Below are positions 1 to 10,795 of a DNA stretch of 64,000 nt, piece by piece. Origin of the DNA: Symbiodinium natans. Its lineage: Eukaryota; Sar; Dinophyceae; Suessiales; Symbiodiniaceae. Location of the stretch: contig CAJNDS010002301.1 in the NCBI GenBank assembly GCA_905221605.1, positions 310,462 through 374,461 on the forward strand, read 5' to 3'. Position 1 is the stretch's first letter; each line of letters opens with the position of its first letter. The notes beneath the pieces were generated by a model that saw only the letters and a list, made by a program, of their open reading frames with translations, did no database searches and was not told the origin of the DNA. A program made the translations under genes and the position numbers.

Positions 1-397
1 CTCTGCTGCCAGGCTCGTGTAGCAACTGAACATCCCTCAATCATGCAGGGGGCAGGTCCGTGGGCCTCAGAGAGCAGACCGACCGCGCAGTCACCATCTC
101 CCGTCAGCGCGGCCCCAGAGGGGAAGAAGACCAGTCTTAAGACCACTCCTGTTGACCAGGGAAGATTTTTGGGTTTCGCCGCGCCCCCTCTTTTGAAGCG
201 GGACATCTACAAGCGCACCCTGCCGACGCAACATGTGGCCTGCAACCGTGAATCGCTGGCTCTCCACACCTGGCAATGGCTGTGCAAGTGGAGAGCATGG
301 AGCTGGCACAGGGCTGCTGGCACATGATCTTTTCCTGCAGCCGCTTCGAACTTGCCTTTCCAACTTTGCAAGTTCCTGTTGCCTTTCTCCGAATGCT
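1..397. other. Unassigned flank downstream of the PPR gene
   Basis: Short open frames occur on both strands but none shows a recognisable family or a convincing splice partner. It is probably the 3' UTR or intergenic sequence of the PPR gene, or could hold a last exon that I cannot define. Confidence 0.3.
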
Positions 398-2897
398 TCA
401 CAAAGGCTTCGTATTCAGAACGGTCAGGACGGAGGAGTACTGCTGCTGCACTGAGTGTAGCACATTGATGGCAAGCTTGGTCTGGCCACCCGCACAGCAG
501 GACAACAGCGCCATGTCATGTGAGATGATGTTTGTCTCAACGGCCGAAGCCTTCATCCATGAATAAAGCTCCATCGCGGTCGTCCAGGAGTTCCCAGTGG
601 AACATGATGTCAGTAGGGCATTGCAGGTTATCTCATTAGGCTTCAAGCTCCACGAAACTGCCTTCTGAAAGACCTCCATGGCCTTCTGAAAGCGGCCGTT
701 CTCAAAGGCCGTCATCGCCGAGTTGCACGTCACTAGGTCCGGCTCCAAGTCTTCGAGCTGCATGTGGCCAAGCATTCTTGTGACCTCGGCAACTAGTTCC
801 GCAGCATCCCTCAGCCTATTCAGCAAATCTACTCTCAAATCTGTTCTCAAACACCGCGAAACAAGCCGTTCTCCCGAGCCACCGCCCGCCACTTCTCTGC
901 ACGGGCGCAAACGCTAATCACGGAATTCAGGAACAGCGCGCTGAGCATCTCTTGGGCGCAAGGAGTGGCGCGGAGCATGAAGAGCCTGTGCACCGACTGC
1001 CGCCACTGAAGAACCTTCTCCAAAACGTTTGATATGGAGGTGTACGTTATCGCATCTTCCTTGAGAGCCTGACTCTTCATGCGTGCGAGGATGGAGGAGG
1101 CCTCCAGCCAGCCTCCACTTTCAAAGGCGGCGAGGACTGAGTTGTACGTTGCAACATTAGGCTGCAGAGGTAGGCCCTGGGATGAGTCCAGCCGGCTCAG
1201 GACTTGGAGCCAGCTGCTAGCCCTGGCAGATGCAAAGATCAACGCGTTGTTCATGGGCAGGTCAGCCTGCAGAGCTGTGGTTTGGGTACTTCTCAAAAGC
1301 TCTGCGGCCCATTGCCAGCGAGCACTCTTCTGGCAGGCGCTGATGCTTGCGCTCAGAGTGATGACGTTCAAGGAGACGTGGCTGAAGTTCATGTGGAAAA
1401 TGAGCCCAAGAGCTGCAGGCCAAGATCCAGCCTTCTCACAACCAGTGATGGCAGCACCACAGCTGACGATCGAAAGTCGCAGCTGGCTTTCCCTCATCTG
1501 CTGCATGAGTTGCCAGGCCCCGTGCCAGGTCTCCCCTTTCGTTGAGCTGCTGACGGCCGCACTGAATGTCACAACCTTGGACAATGGCATCAACACACAA
1601 GGCGGGAAGCATGAAGACGGGGAAGGACCTTCAGCCATCCCAAATCCCCCAACTCCCATGAGCTGCACGCGCTTTCCTCAGGCACCAGCGTTGGGACGGC
1701 AGGTGAACGACGGCATTCTCGCCAATTGAAGCAGGGCAGCATGCCACCGAGTACCTTTCTCAAGGGCTGTGATCGCTGAGTTGAAGGTGATGCTGTCCTT
1801 AGGAAGAACCCGCAGAAATCTCCATCCGATCGGATGGATTTGCTGAGATTCTCTATAAATTTCTTTCTCTTGGTATCTTGTCTTCCTTCGATTGGGAGCC
1901 GTCCCTGAAGTCTTCTTTGCTTGGCCCTCCACAGAACTCATGTCTTCCTCCCCTTCCTCCCCCCCAATGGCCTGTCTGTGCGTGACTCTCCGGTGGCTGA
2001 GTTGGCAGACCCAGCTGATGTGACACATGATTGTTTTCTTGCCATGCTTGAGTTCTTCTGCAGGAGTTGTTAGTAGAAGGGCGCCCAACTGGCTGAATAT
2101 TCTGCATCATGGAACGAACACCCAGTCCAGCTGAATGAAACTCCAACTCGGATGCATAGCATCCACTAGTCAGTGAAACCTGTAGCCTCCATCGCATGAT
2201 GCCCCGGTCTCCGCCAACCACTCTCCCCTGACCTTCGCGCTAAATTCTTGAGGTCCACCCTTTTCTTGGTATTTGTCAGGCTCCGTAAGGAGCGGGAAAT
2301 CTCGAAACTCTGCTATCTGCAGCAAAGGACATGACTCAGAAGAGAGGCAAAACACAATGCGGCGAAACAAATCACACATGTGTCCAAGCAACTATCCCAA
2401 GCCACAAGGCAAACAAAGCTTAGACAAGGAGGGAATGAAAGGCTCGCAGGAGACATGCACAGCTTCTGCGGCCGAGACTCTGGTACTGGAGCTCCGTGCT
2501 TCATGCTTGCAAGCTGCAGGGTGGCACCCTGCCACTGCGAATATGCTTCGGATGCGCTGACAACGGAGTTGTGAGAAAAGATGTCTGCTTCGATTCCGCG
2601 CTGCGCTCGGTCGCGTTGCAGCCGCAGCGCTGATTGCCAGCGTCGGCCCCGGTGGCATGCACTGGTGGCCGCGTTGTATGTAATGGTGTTGCCCTCCACA
2701 GCCAATGGGGCAAGATTTGATAAGAGGCAGACGGCATGTCTCCAGTGATAGCCGCTGCATTTGCTCAAAGCAGCGGTGCATGCAAGGACTTTGTGGCAGC
2801 CCTGAGAGTGAAGAAGGGACAAGTGAGACAAGGCGGCTTTCCACGATTTCGCCTGGCTCTCTTTGTGAAACTTTGGGAGCTTTCGGTTCTTGGGCAT
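398..2897 (-). CDS. Pentatricopeptide-repeat (PPR) protein, four exons seen
   Basis: PPR proteins bind organelle RNA base by base; in dinoflagellates they are numerous and probably act on plastid or mitochondrial transcripts. Repeats of about 35 residues recur with helix signatures such as NTITYNAATSAC, DSITFNSAITALEKG, NVATYNSVLAAFESG and DLVTCNSAMTAFENG. Exons inferred: 2897-2487, 1797-1690, 1575-883 and 784-398 (stop at 400-398). All three introns are phase 0. The second is GC-AG (donor at 1689); the other two are GT-AG. Across the third junction the spacing from NSVIS to NSAMT is exactly 35 residues, which supports the join. The start is uncertain: ATG at 2897 is the first in frame, but the frame stays open to 3035, so an upstream exon may supply the N-terminus. 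About 530 residues from 2897. No clear transit peptide. The 3' end could run on through another intron. Confidence 0.85.
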
Positions 2898-3035
2898 TGC
2901 TCTCGATCTTCGCTCATCTGTGCTGCCGGGTGTGTTGCCCCTGAAAGCATGGACAAGGAAGTTCTGCAGCGTTCGGCGTCGAGGCCACACATCACAAGTC
3001 GTCGGAGCTACCTCTGCCACCAGCGCTTGAGCCAC

Positions 3036-4849
3036 GGCAGCCAGAATTGATCACGAGCATTCCGACACTGCTTCTTCAATGTGGCCACACAGTATTGAAA
3101 TGCAAGGTCTGCTTGATTGAGGGCTGCCGGGTACAGCCGTTGCTAGCAGAACTACACACTCTGCAAGTGAAGTGAGACGGAGGGTGCTGAGAGGCCCTGA
3201 ACCTGAACCAGCTTACCCGGCTTACCCTCTGTCTCACAAAACACACACACACACACACACACCTTCTTGGCGATTCCCCGCCTTCGCCCTGAGGCCACTC
3301 TTCCAGCACGTAAAGGTCACTGCAATTCTGGCCTCACTTTACTGCGTTGAGGCAAAATTCGTTTGTTTTGCCTTTGGTTTGTTTTGGTTTTCGTGTTCAA
3401 TTTTTAATCTTGTTTGTTTGTTCCCCACCCCGGTGACCCCCAGAGAAGCGCAGCACCCGCAAGAGCCCTGCGGGTATCCCTACTTGCCCAGCCCCCAGAG
3501 AATACCGCGGAGAATTACCTGTCCGAAAACGGCAGGATGGCTCCCACATCAGGGTAGCTGCAGGGTGGGGATGAACGAAGTAAACAAATTGTTTGTTTTT
3601 GTATGCTTGTGTGCGCGTGCGTGATTGCATCCGGCGAGAGAGAGACTACCCTGCCCAACAACATCTGCATAGATACTGTGAGAAGGCTTCCAATGATGCG
3701 TTCACAACATCTGGCAACCAGGGCTGTGGCAGTCCCTTCCCGTGAGAGTCCACAGGAGCTTGCGACCATGCACACTCAGCACTCCCGCGGAGCATCCAGT
3801 AGTTGCCGATGGACATGTGCTACTGGCCGCGCAGCCGGTGCCTCGAGAGGCACTTCCCCTGAATGTCCGAAATTGTTCCGAATCCGAATTCCTGTCTTTC
3901 GCATGCGTTCACCCTTCCCAGCCTGTCAGCTCGCTGTGGCGTGATGGCTCCTCCGTTGTCACAGTCGCTGCGCGGCTGCTGCTGAGGCTTGTATGGCTGT
4001 GGCTCTGCAAGAACTCAAGCCTCAGCAGGACGTAGTGTTGGATCATGAGAGCCCGCAGCTCGCAAACAGCTCTTTGAATTTCAAGTGGGGGCTGTTTGGG
4101 TAAAGGGGAGCCATGTTGCACGGGGTGGATCTGACATTGACACTGCGGCTGCCGTGCACGTGACTGCATTGATGACGTGATATTGCACATGCCTTCCTGG
4201 GCTCGCAGCTCCTTGTCGGGAGCGTCCTGAGCTCTCATCGGTCCGATGCTGCAACAGACATCGCCAACAGATTCAGCAGAGCTTCCACCAGGCTGCCGTC
4301 GTCTTGGGCTTCCCTTCCGGACCTGAAGCAGAAAGGGGTGGCAACTTTCGGGCTCATGGCGGGCATGATGAGCTAGCAATCGGGGTCCCTAGTCCCCAAT
4401 CTCGAGAGTGCGACAAAAATCGGCTCGTTGACAAAAAAGCCCCCCCCCCTTCCCACCTCCTATTTTGGGGGTCCTTGCATTTGACGAAGGAAGGCCACTG
4501 TTTCCTCAACGTTTTACAGTCGAATCCCTGCTTCCTCTAAAACAAAGAACCTGTGCATTTCCTCCATACTTGTCAAGGAAAACCTCAGCCACTGTCGGAG
4601 CGGAGAATAAAGTTGAAAGGATTTCCTTGTCAGATATAGAGGAAACAAAAAGCTTCCAATCGATGGCCCACCAGAACCCTTCGCACACCCACCCAAACCT
4701 GCTTCCAGTGTCCCACCCACTGTACCCACCCCTAGACCCCTACAGGCTCACGAAGGAAGGGGGGGGGGACGAACGAAGAATAGGAGGCTCCCTGGGCTCT
4801 GAGTGCACACGGTGGCCCGAACTCCAAGCTCTGAGAGTCCCAAACCCCT
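3036..4849. other. Unassigned stretch with a CA repeat and possible minus-strand exons
   Basis: A short (CA)n tract lies at 3239-3262. Two minus-strand frames look protein-like in composition: 3909-4379 (contains AVCELRALMIQHYVLLRLEF) and 3515-3775 (contains ATALVARCCERIIGSLLTV). I recognise neither and cannot place splice sites with confidence. They may belong to one gene lying between the PPR gene and the unknown gene at 4.9-5.9 kb. Confidence 0.25.
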
Positions 4850-5952
4850 CTACCGAAGCCGGCGCGCTCTCCAAGACATCCGGGGGGAGGTTTTCTTGCC
4901 GGGACATGTGGCTTCCAGGGGCTGCGGCTTCCGAAGTCTATCCAAGGTATCAAGGTATGCGTACAAAAACACATTCCACATGATCTTCCTCAGCAACAAG
5001 CAGCGTACTTCGTGTCGAGAAGCTTCGGAGACAAGGGCAAAGAGTGGGCTTGCTCCGGCATCTCGTCCAAGAGTTGAGGTGTCAGAAATGTTTCCTGGCG
5101 ACACTGTGGCTACTATGGTCATCACAGATCAAGGCTCCGAACCCGGGCGCTGTCCTCGTCAACATATGTAACGATCGGGGCTGTTTCTGTGCACTCTGGC
5201 ACTGTAGCGCTGTACCTTGAAGGCTGGCCATGGATGTCACGGACATGAAGCACTTTCTGAACTTCAGACAAGTTTCTCTTCCACAGGGGTGTAGCCATCG
5301 TGACTTGCATGCCAGGCCTTTCAAAGCGGGGTAGAGTTGCAGATGCTGCGGACGCGGCTTTCATGTCGATCCCAGCACGCCTCCCACGAAGTGTGCCAGG
5401 ATGTCACATCCTGCCAAACATCACCATGTGCCACCATCGGGGCATGCCTTTTTTTCGACAATAGTGAAGCAAAACTCAGATCCACCCATTCCGGCTGCAT
5501 GTGTCGGTTGAACTGCTGTCCGGTCCTGAGCTCCAGGGACGAAGGCAGGACTGTCTGCCGACAGCCCGCTGGCGACGCCAGCCCCAGTGTACCTTGGCTC
5601 CCAACAACCCCCGGGATTGGGAAACACGGGCCGAGCCTGGGGGCCAAGCGTTGATGGTTGTGAACCCTGGGTCCAGCTGTCTTCAGCGCTGGAAGCTCCA
5701 GCAAGCGGCACAAACTCAGCGGCATCAACACGCATCCCTTTGACCTCTCGCCAACGAAGCTGGTTGCAGCTTCGCCGGCACCCGGGCCTTAGCCTCAACC
5801 GGCCAATTGCCGACCCTTTCGAGCCAGAATGTGAAACAGGAAGCTCTTTGCAACAGCATAGTTGCCTCGCTAGCATATACTTCTTGCAAGCTGGTGCCCG
5901 GCAACTGCTCAAGCCTGCAACGTTCCACACCTAACTTGCCTGCCAAGCACAT
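4850..5952 (-). CDS. Unrecognised multi-exon gene (coding-like exons)
   Basis: I do not recognise the product. Three minus-strand blocks have protein-like composition. The first is 5952-5725 (contains RCRLEQLPGTSLQEVYASEA). The second lies between about 5364 and 5145 (contains NLSEVQKVLHVRDIHGQPSR and ends near YVDEDS). The third runs from about 5102 to 4900 (contains GASPLFALVSEASRHEVRCL, then a hydrophobic WNVFLYAYL). A phase-1 GC-AG junction from YVDED into NISDTSTLG would join the second and third blocks. Orientation agrees with all other genes here. The ends, the start codon and the exon count are not determined, and this could be parts of two genes. Confidence 0.35.
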
Positions 5953-7079
5953 AGAGCTTCAAACAAGAAACTGCTTTTTCTGGCGTCTCAGCTCAGGTAC
6001 GCAGACCGTGCGCAATTACAGCCGCAGCATGTGGTGACATGTCGGACACGACACGTTGCAGAATGCACTTACTCTGAGTACGACATGGATGCCGAAGAAT
6101 GTGGCCTATGCCGATCACACAAAGTTGCTTCCCGTCCTGCTACACCCGGGACTTGACATGACCGAAAGTTCAGGTCCTCACCGCAGAACCTGTGTGAAAC
6201 ATGTCGTGGATAGCTAGAAGCCACGCCGAGGTCAACAAGATAAGTCATGGCACCAACAAAGTGACATCAAGCTTCATGGATCAAGACCACCCCGGGGCCA
6301 TCATAGAAACAACAGGCCTAGCCAAGTTTGGCACGCCCTTGGGGGCTTTGTGGCCCCTTATGCCGCTCAGACCACTCTCTGCCGGATTCAGTGAAGAAGC
6401 CAAGTTTTTCGTCTGGGTCCTGTGCGTCGTACCAATCACGCGCATTCATCTGTTCTCTCTTCACTTGACGCGACGAATCTGAAAGAAACACTGTCCTGAC
6501 CCCCCACAAGTCTTGCGATGTCCGGATGGGTTGCAGCCCAATCCATGAGAGTAGGTGCCCTGCAAAAGAATGGTCGCTATTGTGGATACATCACACATGC
6601 TTAGGTCCACAAGTCCCAGCATCTAGGATAACTGTTGAAACCAGGATGCTGCTCAGGCGTTCCGCGGCTGAGAGCAAAGACTGTCCAGAAGATGTCCTCC
6701 GCCAGTGCGCCAGTGTTGCAACGAGTGAAAAGAAACACGCAAACCCACGCAAAGACATGCAAACAAACCCAGACAAACACAAGCAAACACCAACAATCGC
6801 AATCAAGCAAGCAAACAAGAAGTACAAAGCTAAACAAAGCAAACCAACGCACCACACGTGCCTGCGCGCGCACACACACACACACACACGCAGTACGTGT
6901 GTTGGCGTCACAAGAGAAATCAGTGCCTTTCCAGAGCCTCTTTGTTGGGCAACCACCCTGAAAGGCAGGCTGCCGTTCTGCAATCGCAGTGTACAGTATC
7001 ATGTCGAATGAGCGTGTGAACCCGTAAGATGCTTGACACAAACGCACACACCCACACACACCCACACCGACAGAGACAC
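5953..7079. other. Unassigned intergenic stretch
   Basis: No recognisable gene. It contains low-complexity CAAA/CA-rich sequence at about 6720-6895, including a short (CA)n run near 6868-6890. The long minus-strand open frames that cross it are produced by the adjoining GAGAGACA array and read almost only Ser, Leu, Cys and Val. Confidence 0.5.
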
Positions 7080-7792
7080 AGACACTGAGAGAGAGAGACA
7101 CGGAGAGAGAGACACAGAGAGAGACACGGAGAGAGACACAGAGAGAGAAACAGAGAGAGGGACACAGAGAGAGACACACAGAGAGACACACAGAGAGAAA
7201 CAGAGAGACACAGAGAGACACACAGAGACACAGAGAGACACAGAGAGACACAGAGAGACACAGGGAGACACAGAGAGACACAAGGAGACACAGAGAGACA
7301 CAGAGCGACATAGAGCGACACAGAGAGACACAGAGCAACACAGAGCGACACAGAGAGACACAAGGAGACACAGAGAGACACAGAGAGAGACAGAGAGAGA
7401 CAGAGAGAGACAGAGAGAGACAGAGAGAGACACAGAGAGACAGAGAGAGACAGAGAGAGACAGAGAGAGACAGAGAGACACAGAGAGAGACAGAGAGAGA
7501 CAGAGAGAGACAGAGAGAGACAGAGAGAGACGGAGAGAGACAGAGAGAGACAGAGAGAGACAGAGAGAGACAGAGAGAGACAGAAAGAGACAGAGAGAGA
7601 CAGAGAGAGACAGAGAGAGACAGAGAGAGCAGAGAGAGACAGAGAGAGACACAGAGAGACAGAGAGAGACAGAGAGAGACAGAGAGAGACAGAGAGAGAC
7701 AGAGAGAGACACAGAGAGACACAGAGAGACACAGAGAGACACAGAGAGAGACAGAGAGACACAGAGAGAGACAGAGAGAGACAGAGATACAG
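7080..7792. repeat. GAGAGACA / GAGACA tandem array (about 0.7 kb)
   Basis: The plus strand is almost wholly built from GAGAGACA, GAGACA and CAGAGAGA units with scattered substitutions (for example GCGACA near 7304-7345). It reads as Arg-Asp-Thr-Glu on one strand and Ser-Leu-Cys-Val on the other, so every long open frame over it is an artefact. The drift in unit type along the array suggests local expansion of sub-blocks. Confidence 0.97.
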
Positions 7793-8089
7793 ACAAACAC
7801 ACGGACATCCCTTGAGACTTTTGCCTTCGATCCACTTCAGAGAAGCCCAGCACGCTCTGGAGTCGGCGTGGGGATGGACCAGGCAGGCGCGGCAGGCTAG
7901 TAAGGATTGAATGTGGACTGCGGCTTCCAAGACATGACTGGCTGACACTGGTCCTCGCCACAACTGAGCTCAGCTTCCTTTTGGCTTATGCTCCCGCCAC
8001 CAAGTGCAACAACTTGTTTAGCACCACTTGCCTCTGGGACCGGAAAGCAGCAAGAATGCAGGACACGCAAAACCCTTCAAGGTTCAAAA

Positions 8090-10325
8090 TGCACAAGCAT
8101 GCAGATATGCTGGGCCAGCCTCAATCGCCACGCGACCAAGCATCACAAACCTTTGCCTCTCAGGCGGCATGTCCCTTAGCAGTAGCACATGTGGTTCCCA
8201 GTGATTGGCCAGTGTATGCTCCAGCTGGCGTGACGATGCTTCAGTACGCAGCAGTGCGTAAGAACGGGGCGCCATCGCAGCCTCGTATCGCCTAAGGCGA
8301 CCCATGAGGTCCGTGAGGTCGACAGGCACCAGAGCCATGCGACCAGGGTGTGCAGCCGCGACCTGCCGAATGATCTGTACCGGTGCAGGTGCATGGCATA
8401 CGGGACATTACGGGACGACTGCGAAAGCAAGCTGGGTCCCGCTTGCAACCCTTGGTTCTTTGGGGAATGGCTGTCTTGTTGCCTTGGTCCCTGCACCAGC
8501 AACCTTTACCTTGTGCCATGCGGACAGTGCGTATTCCGGGCCCGAAGTGGTTTGAAGAGACTCCTTCGCACGCCACTGTGTAGTTCCACGCGGGCGTTCC
8601 ATTCGCTATTTCTGCTTTTGCTTGCCATTCTTTGTTCGCCGCTAACCTGTGTTTGATGCTTGTTGTTCATTGCTTCAGTGCGCTTGCCTTCATTGATTCT
8701 GCCTTCTTCCGCTGTTGGTCCAACTGTTTGCAGCTTGCGAAAACCGAAGATGGTCGCATCTGGATGTTGTGCGATCGGCAGCCTCAAGAAAAACAAACTG
8801 AAGGTTGACCTAAACGTACCCAAACTGCGGGCCCTTTTGGGATCTCCATCTCAAGGCACCAGATCAAGCCTCGGACACGGCAAAGGCCAAAGGACCCAGG
8901 CCTCCTTCCAGCTCCTCTTGAAGCTGTCGATGGAGTCGCCTATCCTGCCAAGTTGTCACGCCCGCTGATGTCACAAACTGCACATGTCCAGGCTGCGCTG
9001 GATTCACTGGATCCACGGTGTGTTTCTGGCCAAGCTATTCCCAGCCTGAAGGCGACAACTCGTCGGCCCTCTCCACACTTGAGGTAATCCGGAATGAGTC
9101 TGGTGAAGCTCGTTTCTTGAAACTCGTCACCATCCCACACCTTGGTTGATTCGAGGCAATGGCACTGCTGGCACTGCATGAGGGAAATTTCATGCAGCGG
9201 TTGTGAAGATCTGCCACGGAACTAGAAGGGATGACTGGCTTGCTTTGGCGACGGCCTCCTGCAAGAAGCATGAAGATGAATGGCAAGGCCACAGCTATAC
9301 GACGGTCTGTCTGAGCAGAGTGAGATTGTTTGAAATCGCTTCGTGGGCTAACTTGCAAAGGCACATGCACTTATACATCCGGCGAGATCGAAACATGGGT
9401 TCAGAACTAGCTGGAGGCGAGCCCTCTGACATTGAACTTCAGCACGCGATGGACCGCGTAGTTTGTTGCGGGAGATCCGGAGCAGACCCTGCCCCAGCTT
9501 GTTTTTGCGAGAGATGCAATGCCTCTTATATGGCTCTGGAATATGGCTCTGGGAGCGGGCAATGAGGCTGGAATAGCGAGCAGGAATACATAGAAGCGAG
9601 ATGAAGCGCACACGTGTCAGAATTAGATCCGCCCATGCACGTAGCAACAAGACAGTCTGGGCAGCGAGCACGGGAAGCGGGGCGCGGGTCCTTGTCAAAG
9701 AAGCCAGGCACGTTCCCACCGAAGCCCTTCAAATGTAGGATCTCACTGGGCCGGATCCCTGCTTCTTGGAGCCAAGTGTGGAAGTGCTCCAAAGGTACCT
9801 GGCTACCGCAAAGCTTCAGACTGATGTGCATGCCCTGGCACCAGGAAATGCACATATACATATCTCACACTCATACTGTGCATGAGCATAAGAATATGTG
9901 GGTCAACTTGACCCTCTGCTTCGTGCCTCCTCGATGCAAGCATCTTCGTCCGCATCGGTCATTTGCACATTCTGATCAGAAACCGAGAATCAACAACAAC
10001 TTTTGACATTGACTTCGGGCTTCTTCTTCAATGGTTGAAGATCCAGGATTTCTGGGAGCAGATTGATCTGGGTTGTGTGCTAGCCGTGGCGAGACCAACT
10101 GTCGAGCCCATGTTATGGCTGCGAGGGGTGGGACGGGGGGCTGTCTCTGCTTGGACAAGGCGTCCTCAAGCTAACAAAAGAGCCCGTAGACGACCCATCG
10201 CTCCTTCCCGCGTCCCGGACCTGTTCTGGCCCCTGCCCGCGTTCAAAGCAAGGAGGCGTCGAATTTGGCCACGCTGCAAGTTGCGGCTCTGACTTGAAGA
10301 AGTCGAAGGGATTGAAGGAATCCAT
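8090..10325 (-). CDS. Unrecognised multi-exon gene
   Basis: I do not recognise the product. It is inferred from a run of minus-strand blocks with protein-like composition. 10325-10113 starts with a true ATG (begins MDSFNPFDFFKSEPQ, then a Ser/Pro-rich stretch). A block near 9840-9610 contains VPLEHFHTWLQEAGIRPSEI and a CPDC motif. A block near 9185-9010 contains a CQQC motif and EFQETSFTRLIPDY. A block near 8370-8090, entered through an AG/G acceptor, contains LRRYEAAMAPRSYALLRTEA and ANHWEPHVLLLRDM. CPDC and CQQC could be parts of metal-binding knuckles, but that is a guess. It follows the FkbM gene (stop at 10796) in the same direction. Exon edges are not fixed, and more than one gene may be present. 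Confidence 0.42.
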
Positions 10326-10795
10326 GCACTGATGGGCCTAGTTGGGGCCTAATGGTATCCTAATGGTTCTCAAGCCGCATTCAACCTAATAAGTGCGTCG
10401 GCAGATGGTGGCCGCAGATGTGGCTGCATCGGCCATGCCCCATCCAGAAAACTGCATAATTAAACTCTGGTTTCGCAAACGGGTGGACGAAACGATAGCG
10501 CAGACCTCCCGCATGCCGCGATCATGCGCAATAATGTGGTGAAACATTGAAGGCAGCGCGCCCTCAAGTGAACGTTGCCCCCAGTCATTCTTTCCGATCT
10601 GACCTGCTTCTTAAATCTTCAGCGCGGACAGCAGACCGGGTGCACGGAGCGAAGCCACATGCCGTGCCAGCTTTTCAAACTCATGAGTTGCATACTCCTT
10701 AGACGGTCCCCTCATCACATGGGGCATACAGCACGGTTTGGTTCTAGTATGTTCTAGTGCAACACTCCAGTGCAGGCCAAGGCTCACGTTCTTCG
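10326..10795. other. Intergenic gap between FkbM gene and the next gene
   Basis: No coding-like frame recognised. At 470 bp between the FkbM stop and the next candidate ATG it is typical of a compact same-strand dinoflagellate gene pair. Confidence 0.5.

Noticed and set aside
6601-7963. Minus-strand frames of 320-399 codons rich in Ser, Leu, Cys and Val
   Set aside because: They are translations of the GAGAGACA array in several frames and have no non-repeat domain.
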